From Sitta carolinensis (taxonomy: Eukaryota; Chordata; Aves; Passeriformes; Sittidae), in NCBI GenBank assembly GCA_032173965.1, contig CM063284.1, positions 60,262,863 through 60,326,862 of the forward strand: DNA of 64,000 nucleotides. Reading direction: 5' to 3'. The notes under the pieces were generated by a model. That model was not told the origin of the DNA. It saw nothing but the letters and a program-made list of their open reading frames with translations, and did no database searches. Position 1 is the first letter of the stretch. Each line of letters opens with the position of its first letter. A program made the position numbers and the translations under genes. Shown piece by piece: positions 23,971-37,230 of the stretch.

Positions 23971-25796
23971 AGTTAATACTCTACAGTGAATTATGTCCCA
24001 GTGATTTTTTTTACTTGATGGTAAAATGATCATGATATCACTAACGTGTTTTGGTGGGTACTGACATAAGCTGAAACTTTCACTGGGTCACCAACTATGC
24101 CTTTTTATTAGGGGTTTTGAGTGCAATTTGAATGCTGTACATGTAGAAGTAGAAAAAAGTAGGATCTTCCATTTGTGGTTGATATATCCGGCATTCAAAG
24201 AAAGGTCTCTAATTCTTTTTTACCTAGGTTATCAGTTTCAAGGCTGAAAGATATCATTATAGTTGGCTATTCAGCACCTCTCATAACCAAGGGCAATAAT
24301 TCTGTTCTCCAAATTTGGAATGATTTTTACCTATTCTATAAATGAGGATGTAATTTCATTTTCAACAGATTGTAAAATACTGAAAAAATGTTTTTGGAAG
24401 GTTGGGAAGGTTGGAGAAAGGAAATAACTTTTTGTTTGATTCAGTAGAGAAAACAAAACATGAAAGGAGAGCAGAAAGATTTTGAAAAAAGCATTTTGTT
24501 AAAGCACTTCTCAAAATCAAATATTTCAAATAACAATTGAAAATTTTTTCTAGTTTGAAACATAATCCTTTGATTCTTCTATTAAAAATATTTTGGTTTG
24601 GTTTTGTTTACTAGATGGACCAAGACAGAGAGAGAAAAGGTAATACAAAGAAATTTATTAGTCTCAAATGAAACAAGACCTCTCATTTTGTGTCAGTCCA
24701 AAATAAATGTTTGTGTTTGTAATGAAACCCCAAAGCCGTTTTTTTCCCCAGCTACAGTGGGGTTAATGACTTCCTTGGTTACTTATTCCAGTGATTAAAT
24801 AAGTGATTAAATTAAACAGCAAATGGTTTTGCTGTTGTTAGGTTGCATCTTGGTCATAACCTGTTTAATTACATTGAATAGACTATGGCTTTTATAGGGG
24901 AGACTTTTTAGCTGATTTATAGCATTTTCATTGCTGTAATCAACACTGTGGCTGTTGTAGTAGAGGCAATTTCTGGCAGTTAATAACTGTAATTTTAGAG
25001 AAAATAATGTATTGTGATAAAGGTGCTTGAAATTAATGCAGTGCTAATGCAGGCTAGAAATAAGGAACATGGTTCTAACTAATTGTTTTAGCAATTTGCC
25101 TAGGAATTTGCTAGATTCTCCTCTGTCCAATTTAATAATCAAGATTGGCAGTCTTTTTGGAAGATGCCCGGGTTCACAAGAAATAACAGGCTGTCTGAAA
25201 TGGTATTACTGTATATTCTGAATTATGCAGAAATCAAGAAGACACTTTTATACTCTTCAGTGTTATCTTAATAGACAGTAACACCTCCTATTATCTCTTG
25301 GGCAACGATGTAATTCCATTGGAGTCAACGGCAAAATTCCCCACAATGACAACAGAGTTCGCATTTCAGCACTGACTTAACCTAAAGTGCTTCCTTACCT
25401 TTGGTAGCTGTGTGGAATAAAACCTTGCTTTGAACCTCATTTTTGTAGGTGGGGATGATAAAAGTGTTTTGCCAAGGAATTGAACTTCCTTCCTGAGTTC
25501 TGTAGTGATGGCATCTAAATGCAATTCCAATTCAGTTATGAGGAAGAATAGCATTGCAACACTCCTCAGTCTCAGACTCCTTCAAGCCTTAGGTCAGGGA
25601 CACTTTCAAGTGCCTCTAGTACCTGTTGTACTGAGGGAGCTTACTATACTGCATCCCAAATTGCTACACAGAGATTAAGTGCAGTCAGGCAGCATTCCAG
25701 ACTTTCCTTGGCAGAGATGTTAGATAGTTTCTTCAGAGCCTTCCTTTAACCACGGCAGGTTTTGGTGGTTGTGGAGGTCTTTTTGATTAATTTTAG

Positions 25797-25865
25797 GGTT
25801 TTGTGGGGTTTTAGTTTGCTTGTGGGTTTTTGTTGTTTTTTTCTTTTGTTTGTTTGTTTGTTTAA
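25797..25865. repeat. G/T-rich low-complexity tract with TTTG repeats
   Basis: A T/G-only stretch ending in four tandem TTTG units (ttttgtttgtttgtttgttt). Confidence 0.85.
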
Positions 25866-28800
25866 ATAATCTTGTGCTACATAATGAAGTAGCCTTTCAA
25901 AATAAGACTAGTTTATTTCTTCCCTGAGGGTGCTGGAAGAATGGAAAATCATCTACTGGTTGTGTGAGTTGGCTATAAAATACTGCTGCACTGAGTTTGT
26001 GCACTTGACAGTGGTCCCCCTCAAGAGACTTTTCTTTCATTGTAAGTTGACAATTATGTTCATATGCTCAACTCTGAATAAATATTTCTTCAAAAATACC
26101 AGAGGAGAGAAGTGGGCCTTGCCAGCATCTTTAATGTTTACTGCTGCCTCCATCTGCTGCTGCTGATTTCCTCTCTTGAGATCCTGTTTGTTTTGACTCT
26201 TATTCCCATTGTGTGTTAATTACATTCATGCTGTGCTCTTCTTGAGGAGGAAAAAGTTGTTATTGAAAGGTCAGCAAAGAACTTACTCTTTCTTATTTGT
26301 ATCTGCTTTAGTGAGGGGGGACATTCTTCTGTTATAATTTTTGCATGTTTCTCTGTGATCCTGATCTTGGTAACTACGAAGTAAACAAGGAAACACCTTT
26401 ACTGAATTCCATTAATGCTAAGCCAAGCTGGAGTTTGCTATCACTTTTTGTATAACTGGACCAGATATTTATATACTTCTGGTGCCTTCTCTCCCCAGAA
26501 CATGTTACCTGTTAGATTGTATGCTTACTTAACAAGCCTTAGAGGTATTTTTGCAAGAGGTACTGGGTGCGGTGCTCTAAAGCTATGGGGGGAAAAAAGA
26601 ATCTGGGTTGCTTGACATTGAGACCTGACTGTTTTGATTGCTTCATTTATTAAGGGCACATCTTTGAGGGAAGGGGTTCTCATGAACATTGTTCTTGCAT
26701 CTGAGAATATCCTGAACTATGGGTGGCACTGAGGGAATTGATGTACTTCCCAAGAAGGAAGATGTATGCCTAACTATCTGTTCAAACATCACAGTTGACA
26801 TTTCACTCACCAAACAGCCATAGATAGTATACTCAGTGACTTGGGATTACAAACTGGCAAAAGATGCAGCTAGAAGGTCTTATTTTTAAACATTTTGGGT
26901 ACCTTAGCACATGTCTGTCAAAAATATATTCCATTCTCTTGTAGTAAGATCATTTGGCATACAAATATACTCAGTGTCTAGTATATTTTGTGTGAGATGA
27001 AACTAGAAATGAATAGAGACGGTGATAGAAGTAGGACTAAGTGGTTTGATACCATGGATTTGGAGGCCTGAATTCATCTATCATTTGTTAAATTACCTGA
27101 TTGTATACTGTAATGATTTATCATTACAAATTAGTAACTGTAATAGCTTTATAGAACTGTATGAATGTTATTCTGAAGATATGAGAAACAATGTCCAAAG
27201 CCAAGGTTTCAAATCATTTTGAAATCCATTGAAATAACTCAAGAATTTTATGTTCTTAGTCTGGGCAATGACTTAAGGAGTTGAAAATGGCTGGTAGGTT
27301 TATCAAGGTCATCTGAGGTGACAATTATCATAAACAGCATGATTTATGTTCAGTGTTACACAGACTAAATAAATTCTGTTCCTAAAATCTGATTCTAGTC
27401 TGCTTAATACTGACACTGAATGTTACAGTATGTTTTGGTAATCCACACTTCCATTCAAACCTGTTGCTGAATTCTAGTGAGACACAGAACTCTTCAAAGT
27501 ATTTGGCGTGTACGTAGTTCATTTAACACTGTGACTTTTACAATTCATGTGATATTTATGTTCAAAAAACAGTTATGCAAGACATGTTTTAGGGTCTGGT
27601 GGTCACATTTTTATATTCATAGGAGCATTCCTTTTCCTGGGTATGTAGACGCCTTGAAAAAAGGAAACTGCCTGCATTCTGTAACTCATTGCACAAAAAT
27701 TGTTCTCAAATGTTAGTGAAGGTATTTTCAGCTTGGTGTTTTTAAGGAGAAATGTTGAAGATTATCCAACAAACTGCCAATACAATGATGTCCTAATCCT
27801 AGAATCTTTGTAGTTAACTCTTAAAAACATAATTTCTTTTCATGGATGCTTCATCAGGGAGGAGTCCAAAAGTACTCACTTGCATTATATCCCTCTTTGG
27901 AGTAAATTGATATAGCTCTGCCTGAAGTTAGTAGAACTGTGATGAATGTAATCTTCTGGGACCTGTGGTCATAAAGCCAAAAATTCTCTGAAATTTTAAT
28001 TGCATAGCAATGCCCTTTATCTTGCAGAGAGGCTTATGATTCATGGTGACTGGACTTTGAGTATTGTTTCAGAGAAATATGTCTAGCTAGGGATTGACTT
28101 GGACTACTATGGGCTTGTTACATCTCACAGAACTAGAATACCGCCAAAGGTTAGGAAAGACCTGTAGTTAAAATTTTCAGAACACAGTATCAATGTTGAG
28201 CGGTGTGTGTAGCATTAAGTATCTTGCCTGGAATGCCTGCCCAGGAAGGCTTTGCTAGGGAAAGCTTGAAATGATCCAGAGAGTATGCTTTTAGTAAGAG
28301 ACTTACCTAAAAAGAGTAGAGTGGGTCAATACAGACAACTACTTATTTGGTCACTTTGTTCTTGTTCCAGCTGTGTACCCCAAGGAGTCTTAACCCCAGC
28401 AGAAAGCTGGTGGAAGTCATCTCATCTCATACCAAACAAAATACTGTTTTCCTCACTCACTTGGAACACTCCATGGACCTTATAAGGAAGGGCTGGTGGT
28501 GGGCAATTCTGTTTGACTGATGTGCTTCATCACAAGCAATGCCATCTCCATGAAGGAGGAAGACTTGATCAAATTTTCTTCTTGCTATGTCCTCTGGTGC
28601 AAGGCACTATATTTGGGAGTTGCCTTTCCTATCTGCTGACTCATCCATGTCAAAAATAAAAGGGCGTTAGGCTTTTTTTAGACCAAGGAAACCGTTATAA
28701 TTTTTATAGAACTTGGCATCTCTTAGTAAGAGAAGCAATTGTCTCTGCAGTTCCTAGCATTTCCTTTAGGTAGTATAATGTCCCTTCCCATCCAGATCAT

Positions 28801-31800
28801 TCTCAGGTGCATGTTTATCAGTAAATAAAATGGTCCAGGTTCCTTTACTGTGTGGTCTTCAGGGCAACTTGGCCTGGCCTGGCTGTCATCTGTAGGGCCA
28901 CATGCATGTCTATCCCCATTTTTCCCCACTATTCATGCTGCATGTGAGAAGCACGCTCTGTGCCTATGTCCTTACATTGTCTGGGTGACATGAGCCAAAA
29001 TGGTGCCAGCATGACAAGAGGCAGAGTCATGAGGGGGTGTTCATATCTGTGCCTTTGCTGGATCACTATTATAGACATTGCTATGGGGGATGGCAATGAA
29101 GTTCCAGGTTCACAGTCCAGAGCCATTTGTTCAGTGACATTCCCCTTCTACTGTTTCCATATTCACATCCACATCGTCTGTCTGAATCAGAAGGAACTTG
29201 ACTTTCTCTGAGCCCTGAGCCTGGAAGAAGTTACCCATCAGCTGTGGCTGGAGAAGATAGCACTCATCGTCAGAGTATATTGGAAGGAGTCTTGAAGGAC
29301 TCCAACACTGTTTTGTTTGATGAAGTGTTGGCTATATGAAGCAGGAAGATGGTTTGTCTCTTGAGGCATTTGCATATTTGATTTTTTTTACCAGTTATAC
29401 AGAGGGTGTGACCTTTCCCTCCCCAAGCATCTTAACTTTCTCTCCTTAAGATGCTTGCAAAAGGATCCTGGTCTGACTTAGAAGACCTGAATTGTCTTCA
29501 GTTTTTAGAAACCCACACTTCCACATTTTCTTCTGTCTCTTGTGCCTGTTAAATTCATTGCTAATTGAGAAATTGCCTAATTACATCCAAGATTCTGCCT
29601 GAGTCCTGGAAGAATTGAAGTTGTAAATTATCTGGTCCAGGCTACTGTGAAGTTGTAATTGCATTTTAAGAGCTCAGTAGTTTATCACAGAGATGTCTTT
29701 TGTTAGGCATTTACACCTTCCTCAGGTGGTCAGGTCACAACAGGACATTTCTCATTTCTTTTCTCTGTCTTTGCTGTCCACTCTTAGATTCTGCACACTT
29801 GAGTTTTTGACATGGGCTGATGCATTTACAGGCATACTCATTTAATAATCTTAAATAATATGCAAGAAATGTAGTTTTCTTTTGAAAATGCCTATGCTGT
29901 GTAGTGCTAAATTTTTTATCCCCTAGATGTGAGAGAAGAATACATAAGAAGAATATTCACCCTGTGGCTTAGTGCCCATCTTAAGTTTTGTGTTGTTCAG
30001 TCATGACTACAGATCTCACCTGGGCTAACATGTAAGTTCCAGTTTCTAATGGTTCAGGAGATACCTGTGTAAAAATCTGTGAGCTAAGTATTGTGGTGTT
30101 TGTACATCAGGAAAAGTGTGTAGCCACAGTCACTTAGGACCTGATTTCCAAGCCATGAAGCTGGTGCTGGTGAGCCTTGATAAGAACATGGTGGCTTGTT
30201 AAGAGCAGGGAAACTGAGTTGGATAACCAGGGTTATGTCTGGCTTGAGTGCACCTGTATGACTGCAGTCACACCTTGGGATTGCAATGGGACATCTACCA
30301 TGGAATAAGTCTCTTCTAAGAACTGTTTTTTCAAGAGCGTGCACTTTTCAAAAGGCCAAGTTGAGTTCCTTCAAACTGGAATATTTTCACACTGGAGTGG
30401 GCAAAGAGTACATCAAAGCAGGTCTGCTGCCATTAGCAGCTACCTCATAAAGATTATAAGAGGATGGGTATCATCTCAGAGAACAGGTAAAGCATATGTT
30501 TGAGGCCCGATTTTTAAAATGGTTAAATAAAACTGAAGAAGAAATGGAAATAGAGGACCTGGAAAAGAGCTAACACAGACAAAGCCATAACTAATCAGTA
30601 TGATGCTCTTTCACAAAGAAGATGCCATTCTAAAGCATCTGCACAGTACAGTCATACACAAGACAAGATTCCTCTTGGCAATGTTGGGGCTCTGCTGAGT
30701 TCTTATAATTCTGAGTCTGGAAATATCCAGAGTGAGTGTGTTGGAAATTCTGAAGTAGTAAAACTATAGCCTTAATATATCCTTCAAGGAAAGTGTGGTG
30801 GAATTGTGCTCTGTTTAAAGCAATGACTGAAGTTGGGACATAAGATTTAAAGACTGCTACAAAAACGGGGAAAATCAGCTGCCTGCTAGGACTGCAGAGG
30901 ACAGGACATAAATGCACAGCAAGAGTAATAGGGACCATTTTTTAAACTGAATTCAGCTATACTGTTAAATATAGCTGTTCTTAAAATTATTATTCCAAAG
31001 AAAATCTGTAAGATAGACCACCTCTGTCAGGTTTTAGTCTATAATTAGTACTGGCCTACATTTTTTTTTCTTACTAACTCACACAGGAGCTATTGGGAGG
31101 AAGGCGTGCTTGAAAATTCCCTGAATTACATGCTGAGCTGCTGATCTGTAAAAGCTCATACATGATAATGGGATTTAAATGCTTAAAATACCCCTGAGAA
31201 ATCTGAGTATGAGGCCTTCCAAGGCTTTAGAACAATGACTGAAGAGCCCTGAATTTGAGCATAAATTGTTCCTTTGTTTTCTGAATATGGAATTCATAAA
31301 ATGCTGAATATCTCAACATGCTATTCTAGCCCCATGAGATACACCTCAATTTCCTCAGACACTGTCCTTCCTGTGGCAGAGGTGCCTAAATGTCTGATTC
31401 GAGGTTCTCAGTCCCTGGTATTAGAATAAATTGATGTATGAATGGAATGTATAAAAGTTAAGATTTTTTTATTCTTATACCTCATAGGTACCTTTTGAAA
31501 ATATTTTTTTATTGCTTCTCACAGTGGATTTCAGCAGAATGTTCAAGAACTCTCCACTTCCTGCTCAGACCACTAGTGTTGAAAATACTGGGTTACTATA
31601 AGATTATTATTCTGCTCTTTTGGTGAGTCAACTTTTAGAAACGTGTCCTGCAGTAAGAGAGTTTCTCTGCTTACAGGGAAGATTTTCTTGAGTTGATATT
31701 CAAGTGTGTATGTAAACCTTGTGGGTTTTGCTTCCTTTTTTTTTTCCTTATTCTCAGTAAGGGCAATTATGAACATCACCAATGCCCTGTTAATACCACA

Positions 31801-33643
31801 GACCCACTGCATTTCAGTACCTGCATACAACTTGCTCAGCCCTTCTATGTAAAACTTCCCAACCCTCCCAGATGCTCTGCATCAGAAGATTAATTATTTC
31901 CAACACAAAGTGAATGGCTTTGTTATACAGAAATGAGACCTACAAATCTCTAGGCTTTTGATTTTGAGCTCAGAAACCTCTAGTGTAAAGAAATTAAGTT
32001 GCACAGAGCTTTATTGTGATGCTTTCAGTGCTCACTGGACCCAGAGAAGGATGGACGATGTCCTGCCAGGGCTCTGTGACCTCTTGCACACTCAGCCCCT
32101 GTGGAAAAGGGAGTTGTACCTCTCTCTGTTCCTTTTCTGTGAGACACTTGAAACAATGTAAGTGAAATTTGGAAGGAGGCCTTGAACAAATCCATTGACA
32201 AAAGGCTATATGGATTTGAGGGCATGTGGTACCAGTCCCTTCAGAAGCCATGCTTCCTTCCTTTCCTGCTTTATATGCTTAAGGCAACTGGCTTCCCGCT
32301 TCTTGGGTGATAGAAGAAAGACATGAATTTTAGTAAGTGCAAGTGGATACAGAACTATGGCCTTTTGAAAATTTAAGCACTGAAACCTGGCAGTGCATGA
32401 CCTTGGTCACTGTGAAGAGAATTTTGATAGAAGCTTTAAAACTGCAATGAGAAAGCAGTTTTCCTCGGCAAAGGAAATGTTAGGCTTTTGTGGGCATGAA
32501 GGTGTTTACAGCTAGGATGCCTTTGGGATAAAAGATGCCAAAAATGAAGTGATGGATGTTGCAGTAAAGGTAGCCACAGCTTACTCTTGAACTGCTTGAG
32601 GCTGGGTTTAAGATTTCTCGTATAGCAATACTGTCACTTTCTGCAGCGTAAACATGCTGTCTCCATCCCAGCACAGCTCAGTTTGCAGCACAGCTCAACT
32701 GCACGATAAGGAGTGTGCACATCCTCCGTGAAAAGGCGTTTGGCTGGTAGCTTCTCTGTTCTTGATGATTAATCAGTCTTATGTGTACCGAAGCCAGCCT
32801 CAATGCCTGACACTTGCTATTGAAGAGGCTTTTAATGGAAAAGGTGTTAACAGGAAAGGGCAGAAACAGGAAAGGTGTTAACTTGCAATTTTGTGTTTTG
32901 AAAGTCAAAGGGACACATGCTCCTCCTGTATTCACAGGAAAACCAATTAAGAAAGTAAGCAAAATCAATTATCCACATGATAGCTGCTCCTTAAGCTCAA
33001 GGTTAAGTGGACCACTTTCTAAATTTAAAACGAATGCATGCAGCCTAAACCTGATGAAAGGGTAGGTTACAGGCTGCACAATATATCAAGAACTTGTAAT
33101 TTATTTGGTTTACATAAAGTAATGCATAAAATCCAAGTCCAGATGGTTAAAAGTGCTACTGAGTTTGTTTGCTTTTATATAGATATACACATGTATAAAT
33201 ATATAAAAATTATTTTAGGAGTTATACTGAATTCCCAACTGCTTTTGAGAAAGAATACCCAGGAGGAATTTGCCATAACTACTGCATCTTATTCCAAGGA
33301 TGTTTGTTTTTCAGAAACCAGAGATAACAGCGCTGCTTCTATATCTTTTTGAGATATCTTTTAATTCACTAGTTTCACTGCTGCCTTTGAAAAATGTAAT
33401 CATAAGGACTTCTCCTTCAAACCTTATAGTGATGCTCTGTTTCCCTTTATTGCTGCTTTCTGTTCTTGGTATTTGTAGAGTACAAAATTAATTTTTGTCG
33501 TGGTATTCTGGTTCTGTTACTTAGTTAAAATCTCTCTCATCTGACTGCTAGGTTTTGTTCTGTAAAATTGTAAGAGACCATATTCTTGGAAAAGCATGAA
33601 ATTGATATTTTAATTACATCTTTTAAATCGTACTTGGATATTA

Positions 33644-33663
33644 CCCCCCCCCCCCCCCCCCCC
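33644..33663. repeat. Homopolymer C20
   Basis: Twenty consecutive C in an AT-rich setting; the minus strand is G20. Confidence 0.95.
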
Positions 33664-34096
33664 AAAATTGCTAAAGAGATTTCATGTTCTTTGAGTTTTT
33701 ATGCACTTCAAGCAAAATTCTGTGGTAATATTAAGCTGTGAAAAAAGGTTCAGCTTCATTATCTAGACAGTAATTAGTGAAGTACTAGATACTAGAGACA
33801 TACCACTTTTTGTAGTTCCCTTAACACTACAGATTCTACCGCTGTTTCTAAGACAGCCCATCTCATTGAACATTTGGAGGAATCCTACGTGGTTTATGTG
33901 AAGTTTGTAAGTTGAGGCAGTGGTGTGGTTAGGACCCCTGTGATCTGCCTCTATTTGCTTTCCTCTTGCAGCTGTAGCAGCAGTGAATGAAGCAGAAGTT
34001 ATATTTAGTTCTCCTTGGTGAGTCAGAGGCTGTTAAGAATGGCTTGAAGGAAAATAGCTGAGAACACTGAATTGCTGACCAAGCACATGCTGGTAA

Positions 34097-34120
34097 TAGT
34101 CCTGTGACTTTACAGGACTA
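34097..34120. repeat. 9-bp perfect hairpin, 6-base loop
   Basis: TAGTCCTGT at 34,097-34,105 pairs with ACAGGACTA at 34,112-34,120 across the loop GACTTT. A further copy of CAGGACTA follows at about 34,141. It lies about 300 bp before the CR1 remnant. Confidence 0.85.
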
Positions 34121-35456
34121 TAAAGAATGACTGACTGTCACAGGACTAACAATAATACAAGTGAAACCACTGCTCTGCTACTGAAGCCCTCTGTCATTTC
34201 ACTTTCAGGATAAACTCCACTTGTATATTGGCTTGGAAGGGAAAAGACCACCTGTTTGTGGTGCTGTGTTGGAGCTCTTTACATCCTAGTCAGAAGTTAC
34301 ATGTCCTGCAGAATGCGCTTTGAGATAGCAAGTTTTTCTTTTTTGAAGTGTGACAAGATGCTGTGAATTGGGTAAGTGGTGGCACCCATGTTTTGTGATG
34401 GAAAATCTCCTAATTTCCTCTGAGCAACAACTTGGTGCTTCTCACAAGGAGGGACTGGTGGGAAATGTGAAACTCAAGGGGAGCCTTGACCATAGTGACC
34501 ATGAATTCATGAAATAGTGGAGTTTAAGATCCTTAGGGCAGCAAAAAGGGCACACAGCCAGCTCACTACCCTTCATTCAGAATTCAGGAGAGCAGACTTT
34601 GTCCTCCTGGGAGATCTGTTTGGTAGAGTAGCATGGGATAAAGCCCTGGAGAGAAGAGAGGACCAAGAAAGCTTGTACTAACAAGGTGATTCAAAGATCA
34701 CCTCATCCAAGCTCAGAAGTGATGCACCCCAATGAAGAGGAAGTAAGACAAAAATGCCAGGAAACTTGCAGGTATGATCAAGGAGCTCCTGGACAATTGC
34801 AAACACATAAGGGCAGTCTACAGAGAGTGGAAGCAAGGAGAAATAGCTGGAGGATCCAAAGAAATTGTCCAAGCAGCCATGGATCAGGTTAAGAAAGCTA
34901 AAGCCCCAGGAGAATTGAGTCTGACCAGGAATGTGAAGGGCAACAAGAAAACTTCTATAAGTATGGCAGCAATAAAAGGAATACTAGGGAAAATGTAGGT
35001 CCTGTCTGGAAGAAAGGGAAGACCTGGTTACTGTGGACATTGAGAAGGCTGAGGCACTCAATAACTTTTTTGCCTGGATCTTCACCAGCAAGAGCTCCAG
35101 CCATACCATCCAAGTCACAAAAGGCAAAGGCAGGAACTGGGAGAATATTAGGTTGGAGAGCAACTAAGGAACCTGAAGGTGCATAAGTCCATAGCACCTG
35201 ATGAGATTCATCTCTGGGTCCTGGGGCAGGTGAAGCAGCTAGAGGTGTTATTAATTGTATATGAGAAGTCATGGCAGGCTGGTCAAGTTCTCACTGACTG
35301 GAAAAGGAGAAAAATAACCTCTGTTTTGAGAAAAAGAAAAAAGGAAGACCCAGGGAGCTACAGGCTAGTCAATCTCGCCTTGCTGCCTGGCTAGGCCAAG
35401 AATCAGAGCCTCCTGGAAACTCTGCTAAGACACCTGAAAAACAAGGAGGAAATTTG

Positions 35457-37036
35457 TGTCACGAATGAGTGTTTGAGACTGCTTAAAAAACCATTGGCAA
35501 GGGTATGAGCAAAAGTCAGATCAAATATTTAGCAACATGCCATGATAAGTTCATGGGCAAGATTCACTCTACTACTGCAGGACAGCTAAGGCACGAGGGA
35601 GAGGAAGCAATAATGAAAAAATCCCAATCAAAATCCAGTAGAAAAGTAGCAATGAACTGAGAACTACCTAGACTGTGACTGGTACCAATGACAAAAGGAC
35701 AGTCAGGGCAAGGATAAAAGAGAACACAGCCCAGAAGTTAAACAACCCTCAAACTTAACAGTACTTTAACCTAAATTATACCTTAAGCCTAGTAACTTAG
35801 CATAGGAAAAAGACATATGCAACTTAACTTATAACTCAATTTATAACTTAAAAATCTAAGAGAGGAGTAACACTTAACAGCATTTAACCTAACTTATAAC
35901 TTCAAAGTTATACTTAGCAACTTGTCAGGATACTAAGCTTAGTTTATAACTTATGTCTAACAATTTAGCAAAAGAACAACACTTAGCAGCATTTATGTTA
36001 GCTTATAACAATAACTTAACCTTACTTACAGGCCTGGATACATAGATATCTGAGGTACTTAATGCAGCAACTTGGAAAAGAACAGAGACCACTGCTTCTT
36101 CTAGCAGGATCCATCTTTATTACACAAACTTCAGTATTTATAAGTTTCTACTGTGGGAAAGTTTAGGGAAAGTTTTGGAAAGGTGCAGAAGGAAAGACAA
36201 AACAGCCATATCACCAAGCACCCGGAGCAGACTTTTCTGCCCTTATGTCATTCACTCAAACATGCCGCCTTCCAGCATTCTGGGTGGTAAAGGAAAGCAT
36301 TCACACATGGTGTTTACGGCTGGAGTCAATCCTTTGGTATGCACCTTTCCCAAGAGAACAGAGAGCCTTTGTCAAAGTCAAGATAAATGTGACAGGCTGC
36401 TTCTTCTACACTTAAAAGTCTAAGAAAGCAGTATTTATCTCAGATTTGCTTCAGCATATGTGCAGGGTATGCACGCAGACAGAAACAGCCAATGCGAGCA
36501 AGGTACCTGTGAAAAATTCCTCTCAGGGGTCAGTGAAATACTCACTTTGGATGCCTTTGCATCTTATGACAGGTGAAGGATTGGGCCTCGAGGAGTGAGG
36601 TATCAGCCCAGGATTGTCCTTTGACAATCCTCCAGGTATAGCAAACCTGAGGGTTTGCTGGCTCTGAGAGGGGTCCCACTCAGAGAGAGGTTGCTGGTCA
36701 CAGCTTGCTGCAGTCCAGGAGAGCTCAAAGGATTTCATTTTGGACCACTCTTCATAGGGTCACAAGAGAGTGGGCTTTGGTCCTAACAATGTTTCATACT
36801 GGCCTCAGTTTGGGTTGGCACTTTCTTTGAAGGTAGAAGAACAGGAATGTTATGCCATTCAGGCAAGAGGAGGATTTCCCAAGGAAAATAGCAGCTTGTT
36901 AGCAATTCCTGGGAGCAGACAGTGTTTCTGATAAGCTCAGAAAGAGCTGAGCCCAGGTGCTGTTTTCAAGGCCTAACAAGTATTTCTCAGATCACACTGC
37001 AGCCTGGAAAGGAGCAGGGGGGAGTGTACCACTGCA
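35457..37036 (-). mobile_element. Probable ERV LTR (about 1.58 kb) inserted in the CR1 copy, minus orientation
   Basis: CR1 sequence breaks off at ...aaggaggaaatttg and resumes at attggtgacaaccaacac. The intervening 1,580 bases have TG...CA ends on either strand. The flanks ATTTG (35,452-35,456) and ATTGG (37,037-37,041) agree at 4 of 5 positions, consistent with an aged 5-bp target duplication. On the minus strand a TATA-like TTATAAATA (36,135-36,143) is followed about 14 bases later by AATAAA (36,116-36,121), the order of a compact retroviral promoter and poly(A) site. No gag, pol or env reading frame is recognisable. The element is unusually long for a solo LTR, and a composite of two elements is possible. 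Confidence 0.6.
35757..36010. repeat. Degenerate array with TTATAAC heptamers, period about 109 bp
   Basis: TTATAAC occurs at 35,829, 35,841, 35,894, 35,944 and 36,003. A longer block (aacacttaacagcattta) at 35,869 recurs diverged at 35,978, and a weaker copy starts near 35,757, giving a period of about 109 bases. The array lies in the part of the LTR downstream of its minus-strand promoter. Confidence 0.7.
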
Positions 37037-37230
37037 ATTGGTGACAACCAACACAGTTTCACTAAGGGCAAGTTATGACTGACAAGTTTGGTGGTCTTCA
37101 TTGATGGAGCGACAACATTAGTGTATAAGGTAAGAAAAACTGACACCACCTACCTGGGGTTGTACAAAGCATTTGACACTGAACTTCATGGCATCCTTCT
37201 CTGTAAACTGGAGGAACATGGATTTGATGG

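Larger units (their letters stand above)
18371..34424. other. Gene desert upstream of NRSN1; no coding exon supported
   Basis: About 16 kb of AT-rich, mostly unique sequence. No open frame exceeds 115 codons and none shows family motifs or exon-like flanks. Contents noted separately: an inverted repeat at 19,637-19,658, T24 at 21,083, G/T-rich tracts at 23.9 and 25.8 kb, an AT-rich candidate conserved element at 24.78-25.15 kb, C20 at 33,644 and a hairpin at 34,097-34,120. Confidence 0.6.
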
